The notes below the pieces were generated by a model that saw only the letters and a list, made by a program, of their open reading frames with translations, ran no database searches and was not told the DNA's origin. A program made the translations under genes and the position numbers. Source: Stemphylium vesicarium (taxonomy: Eukaryota; Ascomycota; Dothideomycetes; Pleosporales; Pleosporaceae). Taken from it: a DNA stretch of 45,723 nt. Positions 1 to 12,302 of the stretch are shown here, piece by piece. The first letter of the stretch is position 1. Each line of letters starts with the position of its first letter. The stretch spans positions 1 through 45,723 of the forward strand of contig QXCR01000205.1 of assembly GCA_004380135.1 (NCBI GenBank). The letters are read 5' to 3'.

Positions 1-682
1 CTGTGTCAGACGCCTTCATCAAAGGCATGGCAGACAAGCGCGTACCTGTCAAGCGGCTCTGGGCGATCCGGGCAGCAGACATCTGGTGGAATCTGTCCGA
101 AGAGCAACAGGCTCAAGCAGACGTGCTGGCCTTTTGTCAGACTACCCTCCCGAAGCTTGTTGAGCTATGGCAAGATGTCAACACCAACCCACTCCCAGCA
201 ACTCAAAGTGGACTGGTCACTGGAGGAGAGAGAGAAAGACATATATGCTTACGGAATCCGTTTTCTAGTTGTACGCGTACGCCAAGGTAGCAGAGGGCAA
301 GGACTTTGGTGCGGCAAAGAAGCCTGGTGTTTTCGATTTGGCCGTATGATTTCCCCCCTTTGCTTTCGATCCGATTCATACCATCCATCCCACCTACCCA
401 TCCATTCGAACACGTGCATATTTTCCTCGAGAAGGAAGGAAGAGATGGCCAGATGGCCCACCCCCAAGACCCAAGACCCAAGACTACATATGGAGCACAT
501 TGAAACACCATCTGCGAAAGAGAGTCTCACAAAGGGAGAAAAGAAAACTGACGCTGTTTTCACAGGGCAAGGCCAAGTACAACAAGTGGAAGGAGGTCGT
601 CGACGCAGGCACCACCCAGGAGCAGGCCGAGCAAAAGTACATTGAGCACGGCGAGGCGATACTGGCCAAGTACGACAACTAG
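1..682 (+). CDS. ACB1: Acyl-CoA-binding protein (5' end unresolved)
   Basis: Small cytosolic carrier that binds long-chain acyl-CoA esters and delivers them to lipid-synthesis enzymes. Three exons join in phase: one ending at 207 (STPTHSQQLK), one at 269-343 (LYAYAKVAEGKDFGAAKKPG), and one at 566-682, which starts GKAKYNKWKE and ends at TAG. The core KPGxFDxxGKAKYxxW is the acyl-CoA-binding signature. Introns are 208-268 (61 nt) and 344-565 (222 nt, branch-like CTGAC, CACAG acceptor). The family is about 86-105 aa; from ATG 175 only 74 aa would be made, lacking helix 1. Bases 4-41 read SDAFIKGMADKR, which resembles helix 1, so an exon ending near 42-48 and an intron up to 174 is plausible but not certain, and the gene may begin left of the window. 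Convergent with TDP1. Confidence 0.8.
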
Positions 683-987
683 AACAAAAAATACCTCGAC
701 CCGCATTTCCTACCGAGCTACCTAGTCTTACCCACACCCACTCTTTCGAGCGAGCAGATATGCAAATGATGAGGGAAATGGAGGAAATAAACAGGAGATG
801 GAAATTTGGATATATAGTGTGCTAGGTATATGGAATACACGACTGTGAATGGCATACATAAACTTGATGAAGAGAGTGTCATTTTTGCCGGCTACATGTT
901 TTGTGTGGTGAGACGACTTGACCTGATGATCAAGGGAGATTACCCTGTTACATAGAACCTTCCAACCACACATCTAACCCTCTCCCT
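683..987. other. Intergenic, convergent 3' ends
   Basis: Space between the stop of the acyl-CoA-binding protein gene and the stop of TDP1. AT-richer than its flanks, as expected for 3' UTRs. No coding signal recognised. Confidence 0.6.
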
Positions 988-3035
988 TCAACGCCCATAA
1001 CCAATCCACGCCCGTCCATACCGATCCGGCTCTCCATACGGCACCGTCGCACACCAAGGCCTCTCACCAGCTTTGTACGGTACCAGAGGTAAATCATACG
1101 GCATGCGAAACCCCACAAGCACAATCTTTCTCTCCACCCCTTCTTCCGCATCACCCGCTTTCAAAGAAGCAGGGACATGTTCTCGTCCCGGTCCATCTCT
1201 TCCAAACACCGGTACCATGGCTACTCGCTCCTCCGCAGTCGCTGCTGTGGACTGCGCATACAAAGCCGGCCACACTACGACACCAGTTTCCCAGGACTGA
1301 ATCCAGATTTCCTTCTTCTTATTCAACACGTCGCCCCATGCTTGCTTGCTGAGGTTTGCGCTTGTGAGCATGGCCCAGTCGATTGCATCGTGGGCTGAGC
1401 TGCTGAAGCGGATGTAGGTTTTTATGTGTGGTGCTGCTGGTCCGCGGTGGGCCTGTTGTCGGGACACATCCTCGGAAGACGACAACGGTGATGGTGGTGA
1501 TGTAGGTGTAGATGCAGAGTCCCAGTGGCATAGAAGGGGGTGCATGTACTCTAGTTGCTTTTGCTGCTGTGCAGATTGTAGTTTCCAGTGGATTGAGCCG
1601 CCGGATGTGTAGCCGTCTAGGGACATGCGTATTTCGTCTGGGGCAGGGAATATGACGTTGAATTTTGGATCTGGGGCTTTGGTCTCGTCTGGTGAGGGTT
1701 TGGTGAAGAGCATAGAGGCTTTTGAGCATGATTTTAACGTCGATCCTGCGACTGCAGCTTCCGTGGTTGAGTAGCGGGAGAGAACCGACTGGAAGTTTGA
1801 GAGCCATGTTGGCGCCGCGCCCAGGGTTGCTATCGAGGAGACCTGGGTGACGATGTGTGGACGCGAGGTTTCCTTGGATGAGGAGATGGGTACACTGGAA
1901 AGAATTTCGCCGAGTCCTAGCCAGCCGAATGAGGTGACTGAGGGATTGGCCATGGCAGGTTTCTGCCTCGATGGCGCACTTCCCATGAACGCTGCTCTAA
2001 TACTCGAGAAGTCGTAATCTTGGAGTTGCGCAGTCAACCCTTTTAGCCGGTTCCCGTACGCTCCAAGATATTGGAAAAGATCGGTTTTGAAGCGCTCACC
2101 ACTACCGATGGAGTGGACTGCGAGGCTCTCTGATTCGGGTTGCGATGCTCGAGACAAGAGTGGAAGCCATGGCGACGCCCAGACTGCTTGTGTCATGTTC
2201 GCCCAATCCCGATGGATCATATTGGCGGTGTGAATAACAACCTGCGCAGTATCGTCGTGTCGGAATAGTATGAGCATCTTGGAATGGTGGGTACCGAATG
2301 GATCAGGAATGTATGCACTGAGCAGCTCAATGTTGGGATATCGCTCTGCAGCTTCCTACTCGCTTGTCAGTATTTGAAATGAAGGCTTAAAGACATTCTA
2401 CACGCGTGATGTATGTTGCAAAAGGGTTTGTGACTGAGATTGCTTACTAGTAACGCAATCCTATTGTCATCGTCCCTCTTCCAGAAGCCATGTATGATCT
2501 TGACTTTAACCATATCCCTTACATCACTGTCAAAATGCTGCCTAGACTTTGCTTAGCAAGATTGTGCTCTGGCTAGCGAGACTTGGGATACTCACATCAC
2601 GAAATCCAAATCAAACAAGAAATTAAAGTTCCAACACTCCCTGATCAACGGATCCCCCAGCAAATCCGCCAAACCCACAGCATCAACATTCTGATCTTGG
2701 GGCAGCTTCTCAATTCTCGTAAGCTGTATCGGCGACGATATGAACTTTGCCCTTTCCTCTTGTCCCTTGTCTTCCTCAGTTTCGTCATTCGCACTGGTCG
2801 TCTGCGCTGGTCGCGAGGCTAACGTTTGTTTTGGTACGTCATCGAAGCTCCAGCTAGGGGTGAACGACAGAGCTGGTTCAGGACTTCTGCGCCGCGACAA
2901 CGGCGGACTAATCGGTCTGTTCAGGCCTTTGCGCGGAGTCGTCTGGTCTTTGGTATTCGCTACTTCCTCTTTGGGCATGCCGACGCTGAGCTTGCGGCGC
3001 TTATTCGGCGGGCTGTTAGGGCAATCTTGCTGCAT
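988..3035 (-). CDS. TDP1: Tyrosyl-DNA phosphodiesterase 1
   Basis: Phospholipase-D-superfamily nuclear repair enzyme that hydrolyses the 3'-phosphotyrosyl bond left by stalled topoisomerase I. Exons on the minus strand: 3035-2596, 2541-2448 and 2355-988; all junctions are in phase and give 633 aa. Residues 1-130 are a basic, proline/serine-rich tail (PNSPPNKRRKLS looks like a nuclear signal). The catalytic part begins with SSPIQLTRIEKLP. First HKD half-site: THHSK at about 200-204 with the following asparagine in VIHTANMI. Second: HIKTYIR near residue 487 with TSANLSKQAWG after it. Both HxK...N motifs are intact and the C-terminus (RPWCATVPYG) is family-like, so the protein looks complete. 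Start chosen at MQQDCPN because upstream codons in that frame have no ATG. Introns are 54 and 92 nt. Confidence 0.93.
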
Positions 3036-3508
3036 CACGACGATTTGCTGTGTAAAGTGACAAAGAGCAGACGTATCGCAATTGAATGAAGGTGAAATGT
3101 TTCCGGGCGAGAGGCGGGAGTGAAGGTGGTCGATGTCATCAAGCACGGACCTTTCAGCTGGAGGAGGCAGTCGCCCTTTATTGATCCAAGTGTCGAGGAA
3201 AGGACGAACCACGCAGCACCCGAATGTAGCAGCTTGAACACAATAGCATCAGTCACATCGCATGAGAAAGCACGAGTCAGATTGAAGTAATTGATGGATA
3301 TCATTCTCGGACTAGGCCGTAAAAAGCTCACTTTTCCGAGGCATGACGCTCGTCAAAGGCTACAAACATACACCGTCTAATCGTACTTGAGCACCGTGTC
3401 CTTGATGCTCGATAGCGAAGGCTATGAAAGGAAAATATAATTATGCCACTTCACGAAGTAAAGGCATCCCAAACGCCGGGCATCGCTAAATCGAAATGTT
3501 GAAACAAT
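3036..3508. other. Intergenic, TDP1 promoter and OLE1 3' UTR
   Basis: 473 bases upstream of TDP1 and downstream of the desaturase stop (both genes on the minus strand). Short open frames here lack an ATG-headed coding pattern. I see no gene or clear TATA box. Confidence 0.5.
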
Positions 3509-5003
3509 CTATGCCGCGCTGGCGCTAAGCATAGGCTGAGCAACCTTGGTGACTTGGTTACCAGCGCGGATGATTGGGTTGCCTGCCTCGTCCTTGACGA
3601 TGTTGACTTCCTTGTTCTCCTTCTGGGCACGCTTCCAGATCTCAACCTCACATCCTCCACGGATGACACCCACCCTCATGGTGGAGAGCAGGTTGTGGGC
3701 AGCGTTGGAATGGAAGTAGACACCACCGTTGAACATGGCGGTAGCGTCCTTGCCAATGCCGCTCTTGATCAGGGTCTTGCCTCCGGGGTGCTCGCTGATG
3801 AAGTCGGTGACATCGTGAACAACACCGGCGACAGCGATCAGGCCACGACCGTTCTTAGCCTGCTCAACGTAGTCGTCCCACTCAATGACGGGAAGCTGCT
3901 CAAGAGGGACACCCCAATCGAGCTTGGCGCGCTTCTGGTCAATCTTCTTCTGGAGTTGTTGGACACGGCCCTTCTCGATCTCATTGGCACGGAACTGCTT
4001 GAGGTTGGAGGCGAGGCCAAGCTTGCTCCAGAGCCAAATGGACCACTTGGTGGGGTCGTACTGGTGCCACTCGATGGCGTTGCGGTAATCGGAGGGGAAC
4101 TCGTGGTGGAAGTTGTGGTAGCCCTCACCGAGAGTGACGAGCGCAGTGATGACGTGGTCCCTGGGAGAGTTGCGGTCGTCAAAGGGCTGGTCACCGAGCC
4201 AGTGGGCAAGCGAGTTGACGCAGAAGGTGGCCTGCTGGACGAAGAAGATGCGGAGGATACCGGCGTAGATGAATCCACCCTTCCAGTCGTTCCAGAGAAG
4301 ACCGGCGACAGCAGAGGGGAAGATGAGACCCATGAAGACGACGACCTTGATGTAGTGCTTGTGCTGCCAGACGACGACAGGGTCCTCGTTCAGGTCGGTG
4401 ATGTCGGTACGGCCGATACGCTTAGGGTTCTGCTTCATGACCATCCATCCGAGATGGCTATAAAGCAGACCCTTGCGAACGCTGTAGGGGTCCTTGTTGG
4501 TGTCGGTGTAGCGGTGGTGGGCACGGTGGTCGCGGCTCCACCAGCGGATGGAACCCTCAACAGCACCGCCGCCAACGAGGGCGAGGAAGACGCTCAAGAT
4601 GAGGCCGGCATTGTAAGATTTGTGTGCCCAGAGACGGTGGTAACCGGCTGTGATGCCGAGACCAGTCCAGAAGTAGTATACGACGGCCCAGAGGGCAGTC
4701 TGCCATTTGAGAGGAGTCCAGAAAGCAGCGACGCATCCGGCGAGAGGGATTCCGATGATGAAGGTGACCTGACTGTTTGTTAGCCAATGGCGTCTACGAC
4801 AGACTTGTGATTGCACTTACGTTGAGCCAGTTGACGTGCTTGTACCAGTTGGCCTTGGTGATGGGTGTGTCGGTGATATGTGGCTTCTTAGGGTCGTACT
4901 TGGGGTTGCGGTTCGGCTCCGAGGTGCTCGCCATTGGCGAGCCCTGCTTGACGTAGTCGGGGTCGACGGCCATCATGCCAGCGGTGGGCTGGTGGGAAGG
5001 CAT
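3509..5003 (-). CDS. OLE1: Acyl-CoA delta-9 (stearoyl-CoA) desaturase with C-terminal cytochrome b5 domain
   Basis: ER-membrane di-iron enzyme that introduces the cis-9 double bond into palmitoyl- and stearoyl-CoA, with electrons supplied by its own fused cytochrome b5. Exon 1 5003-4821 (61 codons) and exon 2 4768-3509; intron 53 nt with GTAAGT donor; 480 aa. Histidine boxes are intact: HRLWAH at 105-110, HRAHH at 142-146, HNFHH at 279-283. Hydrophobic helices lie around residues 64-103 and 203-240. The C-terminal cytochrome b5 fold carries the haem-ligand motif EHPGGKT near 398. The first 60 residues are hydrophilic, as in fungal OLE1 proteins. Upstream lies an unusually long gene-free stretch, which may hold its fatty-acid and temperature-responsive control. 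A 409-codon antisense frame is only a codon-bias shadow. Confidence 0.97.
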
Positions 5004-8000
5004 GTTGATGATTGTGTAGAAGAGAAAAGGCAGGGAAAGCGAAGGATGTCGAATAAATCCGACGGGGGGGGGAGGCGACTAGTGGCTCAAAAAAAGATTG
5101 AGCTCCGGTCGGGCTCCGGTGGCAGGGAACAAAGCTCCAACAACGACGGAAAGCTTCACCACGATCGAGTGAACGACGAGGTAGAAGGTAGGTAGGAAGG
5201 AGCAGAAAAAGGATGAGGGGAAAGTAGAACAGGACGGCAGGACAGCAGTTAATAAGGCGGGCAAGTGTTGGTAAATCCCAACACTCTGCGGGCATGTAAG
5301 CGAAGGACTGGGACCTTGCATTGTCGCTCGAGAACCAGCAATCGCCATAACTTTGGTCATAGTCGACCTAGCGCGGCCTTGTAAGCGCGGCTTCAGGGTC
5401 CCGCACAGGCGAAAAGACGGCGCTGGCTGTAGCAGCGCGAGAAAATTTCGGGGCTAGGGTGTCAAGCTCGCGCTGATCTCGGCATCGAGGAGGGACAGGG
5501 TGGCGGTGCGTTGTGCGATGGCCTTCCCCAGATTCTGGCTGATAGGACGCATCCTCGCCCACCTCGCACCACACTCGGCCTTATTATATTGTGCGAAAGC
5601 TAGATTGCTTGTTCTCGCCTCTGGGTGCGAAAATCATTCAAAATTCGAAAAAGAGCGGTCTGCTTCAGAGCAATCGGCAACCCGCCCCGGCAACCCAGTT
5701 GCCTCACTGGGCATAGAACCTCACGCCGTGGTGATGCCACACAAAGTCTCGTCATCGCTAGCCCGCTAGCTGTCCTCTTCCTACTCCAGGCCCCCGCTTG
5801 GCTATGCTTCGGTTCGCAGCACGAATCGGCCAAATCACAGTCACCAGGAATCCTCCTAAAAAACTTGTTGATATCGCTCTGCAGCTGCACTACCAGCCTT
5901 TTCTGCCGCCTTATGTGTGCTGCAGTGCTCACAGTCTAGGGAACTGGACTTGGTTGCGACCGGGTGCATCGAGCAGTGGCGAAAATGCTCGGCTCATCGA
6001 GGGTATGCGGGTCCTGACCATGACTCTCGATGCTGCAGAACGTTGAAGCGTCTTCCGCTGGTGCCAGAGCCCCGGCACGGCTTGGAAAGCTCGGGTGCGC
6101 TGTCGCAAGCTCTTCTCAATCGGGAAACGGTGCTTCTCAACACCTGCTTCGTGTACGTATCCAGCCACACAAACTCATCGCCATATCTGCCTTGATGACT
6201 ATGGCTCAACATCAAGTCCAGATGGATGGATGCATTGTGCCCTGCAAATGAGAATGCCTCCGCCAACCTCGGCTTGAAGCCTCTTTGCGTCATGTATGAG
6301 GGGAAGCTCGTCTCGCGCTCATGCCACATGGTGAAGCCGTGGAATGACGGGTAGGGCTGAAAACAAACCTGTTGGCGTCAACAGATAGCCTGCGATGAAC
6401 TACTCGAGGGACAAACGTCATTTTCCCAACACTATGCATCTCATCAGATGGCGTGCCTCTTTGACTTGCTGTGAAGAGCCGGCGATACCATGTGCTGACT
6501 GGGGAGGTGAACTTTGATACCAAAGTCTTGCGACACAGCTGGCACCGCGCGTCGAACGTGTCCCACTAGAACGTTATCTTCATCTATCCGTCAGGGTGCA
6601 ACATGCTCGACGTAGCGAATCTCAACCCTGGTCGCCCGCACGACACGTTTGGTTGAAGTACCGAGGAGAGAGTTGAAGCCCTAGGCTTACCGTGGACGTG
6701 CGACAAACGTCGTACAGCACAGCCACTTAGTCTCCAACATGTCCCTGTTGAACGTTGTCATCAATCTCTATAGAGATGACCTCACTTTTCTCTATTTGTT
6801 GCTCTCAGCGCCCAGGCAAATCTTCAATGTACAATGACGCGATCTTTTCACAGTCTTCCTACGCGAAAACCTTGATCATGCCCTAGGTAGGGTATGGCCG
6901 CAACCTCGAAGTTTACACATTTGGGCGAAAAGCCTCAAACATATCAAACTAACAACCTGATTTATCTTGTCGCGCACGTACGCGCCTTCCGAAAAACACC
7001 TGCGCAGGGTTGGAGCACTTGCAGCGGCCAGGAAGGTGAAGTATGGTAACAGCTAAGATGGAAATCCAGCGCGAAGCAAGACCGATGCGAGAATATGGAG
7101 CTGAATGGAAGTTTTTCTTTGACGGAAAGTGTCATTCGAGGCGCTGCCAGCCTCATAATTGCTTCGGCTATACCTGCTGCCAGGGCTCCGATAACCGGCT
7201 GTCAGCGTCGCGGTTCCAAGCACGCAAACACGGTACCTCTTCACATTTTCCTGTCGCGCAGAGTGCCGCTTCATCGGTATCCGGCGAACAGGATGTTCTG
7301 ACAGCATTGGGCATCAGATCTAGATGTTGATTTTCTCCATTGCAGGGTGGGATGCGTCTTCCGCAACATCTCCCATGCTCTATCGTCGGAGTGGACCGCC
7401 CGCCAAATAGCCTCAGTCCGCCACCAACCAATCACACGCTTCCTGGCTATCAGTACAGGCGATCGTTTTAGCACACACGCGGGTGTCGCCCCCTCTGACA
7501 CTGGGAAATGCGCGCCTTAGCGAGCCATCTGCCGTGGAGAAGAGTAAGTATTCCCGGCGGTTGACGACTATCGTCGGCCAGCTCCAATCTTTGGCGGCCC
7601 GTGAGTGGTCTTGGACCCGGGCTTCGGACCTTGTCGATGAACAATTGTGTATCGTGAATGTTGGCGCGAGAGATAATACGCATGCTCCACCTGTTCTATA
7701 TAGGTGAGGAAGTAGCTCGTTCGACTTGATCCGGCATCCTACAACGAACCAGCTCGACTATTCCTACTAGGACTGAGGATTTCGCCATCCCCACGTCACT
7801 TTCCCCGCATACTCGACTTCAGGTGCAAAGTCGAAGCCAAGATCGAAGACATTACCATCGGTAGCGAGTACTCCACGCGATACATCCTTAGTCTACCGAG
7901 ACTTCCAACACGCCCTGACTGGCTGTGAATCTGCGTATCTTCAGCCTTCATCTGCAACCTCGCCAATCTTATCAGGATCGCCACAATTGTACGAATCCTT

Positions 8001-8121
8001 ATCAGAAGTTTGTACATGAAGTAAAAAGAGCTGGCTTAAGACTAAAGCGACCGTCACTTCGCATTGCGCTCGTCAAATCCCAGCGCGGTCGCCAAACAAC
8101 TGTTGGGCATATAACGCAACC
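5004..8121. other. Long gene-free region upstream of OLE1
   Basis: 3.1 kb between two divergently transcribed genes, OLE1 and the purine permease. GC content looks like that of the flanks and there is no obvious A/T-biased (RIP-like) decay. Open frames are at most about 111 codons on either strand, without recognisable domains or splice-linked continuation. A small palindrome (ATCTCTATAGAGAT) lies near 6763-6776. I found no terminal repeats or transposase-like peptide. Most likely a double promoter plus unassigned sequence. Confidence 0.45.
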
Positions 8122-10039
8122 ATGTCAGATATGATTGGTCCTGACCACATGCCCAAGCGCAGCGTGGGCGAGAAGGCTCGACGTGCTGTGAAAGCTTTCA
8201 CAACAAAGTAAGTCTCTACAAGGCTACTCCAAACTTCAACAAACATCATCGAAGTGCTAATGATCTACCAGAGATGGACTTATCGGCACATACGACTATG
8301 CATTCCTTTTCCGACCGAACCTCCCTTTTATGAAAAAGGAGCGCAGAGCAGCCCCATTCTTCGGCCTTCACGACAAAATGCCAGTCTTGCTAGGCCTCCT
8401 CCTAGGATTCCAACATGCTCTTGCTATGCTCGCAGGTGTCATTACGCCACCCATTATCCTAGCCAATGCCGCAAACCTGAGTTCGGATGAACAGCGCTAC
8501 CTGGTCTCCACATCGCTCGTGGTCTGCGGTATTCTCTCCTCTGTCCAAATCACTCGCTTCCACATCTGGCGAACCCCCTACTATGTCGGCACTGGGCTTA
8601 TTTCTGTTGTTGGAACTTCTTTTGCCACGATCCCCGTCGCGACCGGTGCGCTGAGCCAAATGTACCAGACTGGATTCTGTCCCACTGCTGCAGATGGAAC
8701 GAGACTATCTTGCCCTCAGGGCTACGGCGCCATCCTAGGAACATCTGCTGTATGCGCCTTGCTCGAAATCGGCATGTCATTCACTAGCCCGCGCATCCTG
8801 AAGAGAGTCTTCCCGCCACTCGTCACGGGCCCGACTGTCCTACTCATCGGCGTCAAGCTCGTCACTACCGGATTCCAGAACTGGGCCGGAGGCTCCGGCG
8901 ACTGTCAATCGCGTCCTGAGACTGGCCTGTTCCAACTTTGCCCCAACATCAACGCTCCTCACCCGCTACCATGGGGCAGCGCGGAATTTATCGGCCTCGG
9001 CTTCAGCGTCTTCATCACCATCATCATCTGCGAGCGATTCGGCGCCCCAATCATGAAATCCACTGCTGTCGTCATCGGGCTACTCGTCGGCTGCATCATC
9101 GCGGGTGCAACTGGTTACTTCGACAAGTCTTCCATCGATGCTGCTCCCGCAGTCTCCTTTATCTGGGTCACCACATTCCCACTCTCCGTCTACGGCCCCA
9201 TTGTTCTACCACTGCTAGCCGTATACATGGTCTGCGCCATGGAAGCCATCGGCGACATCACAGCCACATGCGACGTATCGCGGCTAGAAGTCGACGGCGA
9301 GCTCTTCGACTCCCGGATCCAAGGCGGTGTCCTCGCAGACGGCGTCAACAGCGTCATCGCCGCTCTCTGCACCATCACGCCCATGTCTACATTTGCTCAG
9401 AACAACGGTGTTGTAAGTTTACCCTCTGCCTTGTATCCCACATCCAACACAGACATCAAACTCGTGCTAACATCTTTGGTCCCCTAGATCGCACTCACCC
9501 GCTGCGCCAACCGCAAAGCCGGCTACGCATGTTGTTTCTGGCTGATAATCATGGGTATCTTTGCCAAATTCGCCGCCGCCCTCGTCGCCATCCCCTCTGC
9601 CGTCCTCGGCGGCATGACGACCTTTCTCTTCAGCGCCGTCACAGTCTCCGGTATCCGCATCATCAGCACCATGCCCTTTACGCGGCGCAACCGCTTCATC
9701 CTCACCGCGGGCTTCACCCTCGGCTTCGGCGCTACCATGGTGCCTGATTGGTTCGACTACGTGTTTACCTACGATGGCCCCAACAATGCGCTGCAGGGCT
9801 TTTACAATGCTATTCAGCTTGTCATGGAGACGGGCTTCGCGCTTGTGGCGCTCGTTACTGTTGTGCTGAATTTGGTCCTGCCGGAGGAGGTCGAGGACGA
9901 GGAGACGCCGGAGATTACGGCGAACGAGGTGGATCAGCCACGCGATGTGGAAGAGTGGGATAAGATTAGAAAGGGGGCTGGGGAAACGGATGTTGAGGGG
10001 AGGGCGAGCTCGGATATTGTGCCTGGGAAGGCTGCGTAG
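8122..10039 (+). CDS. Purine (uric acid/xanthine) permease, NAT/NCS2 family
   Basis: Plasma-membrane proton symporter for purines, close to Aspergillus UapA/UapC. Exons 8122-8207, 8272-9412 and 9488-10039 join in phase to 592 aa, near the usual 570-600. The signature motif FAQNNGVIALTRCANRK, which holds the substrate-determining Q-N and T-R residues, is split by intron 2, straight after QNNGV. Other family blocks: GLLLGFQHALAMLAG in TM1, the TM8 segment with the EAIGDITAT motif, and MKKERRAAPFFGLHDK before TM1. About 14 membrane spans are expected. The C-terminal tail is acidic and ends without a further domain. Whether it takes xanthine/uric acid only or a wider range cannot be read from sequence, so I give no symbol. 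In characterised fungi such genes respond to nitrogen source and uric acid. Confidence 0.93.
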
Positions 10040-10302
10040 AAGGGAAGAAGAGGTTGCATAGAAATCTTTTCTTTGTGGAGTTTGGGCAAAAAGCGAGTTC
10101 GTCCTTTTCTACCATGTCTTGTTTGGCAAGTCTGGCATTCTTTTTTGAATCAATTGGACTGTTTGTTGTAGCATGAAAAGCTTGTGCCACATGTCGCCTG
10201 AATGGAGTACAATACTTCCTCTGCTGAGAAAAAGTGCTCCTTGTTTCACAGAGAGATGCCGAGAATCCATACTTTACATATACGCGTACATGCATACACA
10301 CC

Positions 10303-11684
10303 TCACCTCACCACCCCCACATGCACAACAAACCCACTCCCCTCGCCCAACTCCCTCCCCAACATATCCCCCGGAACCTGCCACGCCCAGAACTTCTCAT
10401 GGAAGCTCTTCAGCCACGTCTCAAACACATCCGGACTGCGTAGTTGCTGTGCAATCAGACAGAGTGTCGGCCTAGTCTCCCCACCAGTAGCAGCAGCAGC
10501 GCCCCTTGACTTACAAATAGCCGCACACGTGGCATTCAACGGCTCAACAAGCGCCTCGTTATACACGCAATCGCAGGAAACGATGAGATCGACATGGGGC
10601 AAATGGGCCACGGTGTCGGTTTCCCAGTCTAGTTCTAGAGCTGTGATGCGTGATTCCAAGTCTCCAATACCACCACCTACACCGGCCTTTTTCCCCGCAT
10701 TCCCACTCCCATTCGCATTCCCGCCATTTCTACTACTCTTACCCTTGCGCCCCTGCTGCTGCTGCTGCGACTGTTGCTGGGAGCCAAACACGGTAGCTGC
10801 GTTCTCAGTAATATTCTGGCGAAGCAGTTTGAGGACGTAGGCTTGGTCGGTGGCTATGTAGCGGGCTACGAGGGGACCGAGGGTCAAGGCGACGATTCCT
10901 GAGACGCCGGCGCCGAGCTCGAGGACGGTGGAGGATGAGGTTATGAGGGAGGATTTGAGGAGGAAGTTTGTGGGGGAGGAGATCCAGGTTGCGAAGAGAG
11001 GGGTTACTTTCCAGATTGCTGCGGTGGGTGGGGTTAGTTTGATGTTGAGGAAGCTTGGTGTGTGCTATCTTGAGGGAGTTCTTGTCTATTTCGCAGTGTT
11101 CCAGCTCAATACCTTTTAGGCATACTGAGGGTTTAGTCTAAGGTATTTAAGTCACAATCAATGCACGACAAAGTTTGGAGGGAAAGCTACTGCAGGTGCA
11201 GCTCCCAAGAAAGCCAAGACCAGCTGAAGATGGAGAAAGTCTGGGGCACAGCTCCACCCCGTAAAATGACGAGGGCAAATTTCACATACCTGCGCCCGTT
11301 GTTCCTGCCTTGCGATCCGAAGTCAGAAGACCCTTGGAATGATGGATGACCAGATCATGACCCGCCACATTGAATTCTAGGGTCGCGGCCTTGTCGTCGA
11401 AAAAGCCAAGCGACTGAGATGGGATATCTTGCGAGAAGACGACAAAGGCCTCTGCATGATTTGATGAGCGTGATGTAGCAGGGCGTTATCGATGATGAGC
11501 CCTTCACCGTCTTGTGGCAAGTTTGACGTTTTGGTGTTAAGGGAACGAATCGCAAAGACGTCGCAATACGTCGAGCCGAGGACCAGCACGATGTTGTGAT
11601 TCGATGGGCAGCTGCAGGTACGTCTTACACACCTTCTTCAGGGTCTACTATGGGCTCTGACCCAAGAATCTCAGTCAGATTCAT
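10303..11684 (-). CDS. RKM5: RKM5-like protein-lysine methyltransferase (METTL21 type)
   Basis: S-adenosylmethionine-dependent seven-beta-strand methyltransferase; yeast RKM5 methylates ribosomal protein L1. Exons 11684-11633, 11451-11290 and 11018-10303 join in phase to 309 aa. Exon 1 starts MNLTEILGSEP and ends DPEE; exon 2 continues EAFVVFSQDIPSQSLGFFD; the junction of exons 2 and 3 restores GTTGAAIWKVTPLFATW, a family block. The SAM-binding motif I is VLELGAGVSGIVAL near residue 100. A low-complexity insert of glutamine, then glycine/asparagine (around residues 150-185), separates it from the DLIVSCDCVYNEALV block, which corresponds to the post-II/III region. Introns are long for this genome (181 and 271 nt), which makes the model less certain at its 5' end. 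Convergent with the purine permease gene. Confidence 0.78.
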
Positions 11685-12302
11685 GCTTGGAGTGAGGGCG
11701 CAGATGATGGGGGGTGCATGCGCCTGGGCCACTCGATCCAGTGTGCCAGCCAGAAGGTTTTCGGGTAAGTTATGCCTCGAAGCGATATGCACAAGAGGTT
11801 GGGCGTCTTGGGTAGATCGTGTGCTTGCTTGGCTGGCCAGCGGCACTGTTTCCGGGTGCGCGTGGATATACGCAAAGAAGCTGGTCAATATGCGATGGCC
11901 TAGCTGGTTTCACACACACGCACACACACCGAGACAAAAAGTAATTGAGTCGAAAGAGGTGGCTGCCGTGAAATGTGCTGCGTTGTCGATCATTAATCGC
12001 ACTGTGTTGGTCAGAAAAAGAGTGGAGAAGACGGCTAGTCCCAGTGGCCTCTGTAGTTGGTTGCCCAGCCTGCAAGTGGCTGTGAGGTCATTGCCTAAGA
12101 AGCTCGGCCGCCCAGCACGTCGATTTAGCATAACAAGCGCATAAGCTGCCCCAACACGCCGAGTATCATCATCACATCCGCCATTTCCCGCTGGCGACGA
12201 CGATACCCCCTTGCGCTCTTTCTACTAGTAGCGCTCTCTGCGATACCACTCTCCCTCTACTTTGATACCCACACTCAAATCACACCCCCCACAGTCGCCA
12301 GG
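11685..12302. other. Divergent promoter region between RKM5-like and acyl-CoA synthetase genes
   Basis: About 620 bases. The RKM5 reading frame stays open upstream of its ATG for some 70 codons on the minus strand (to about 11905) but contains no earlier ATG; I treat it as leader sequence. A CA repeat lies at 11911-11929. Pyrimidine-rich tracts precede the synthetase ATG, a common feature of fungal promoters. Confidence 0.4.
11911..11929. repeat. (CA)n microsatellite
   Basis: Nearly perfect CA dinucleotide run with one G interruption. Confidence 0.85.

Noticed and set aside
3554..4783. 409-codon open frame on the plus strand
   Set aside because: Antisense to the OLE1 coding exon; rich in Val/Asp/Glu as expected from the complement of biased codons, with no domain.
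8938..9747. 269-codon plus-strand frame rich in His and Arg
   Set aside because: Alternative frame inside the purine permease exons.
11290..11684. Apparent frameshifts in the RKM5-like gene
   Set aside because: The frame changes vanish with a phase-1 intron from 11632 to 11452, which joins DPEE to EAFVVFSQD.
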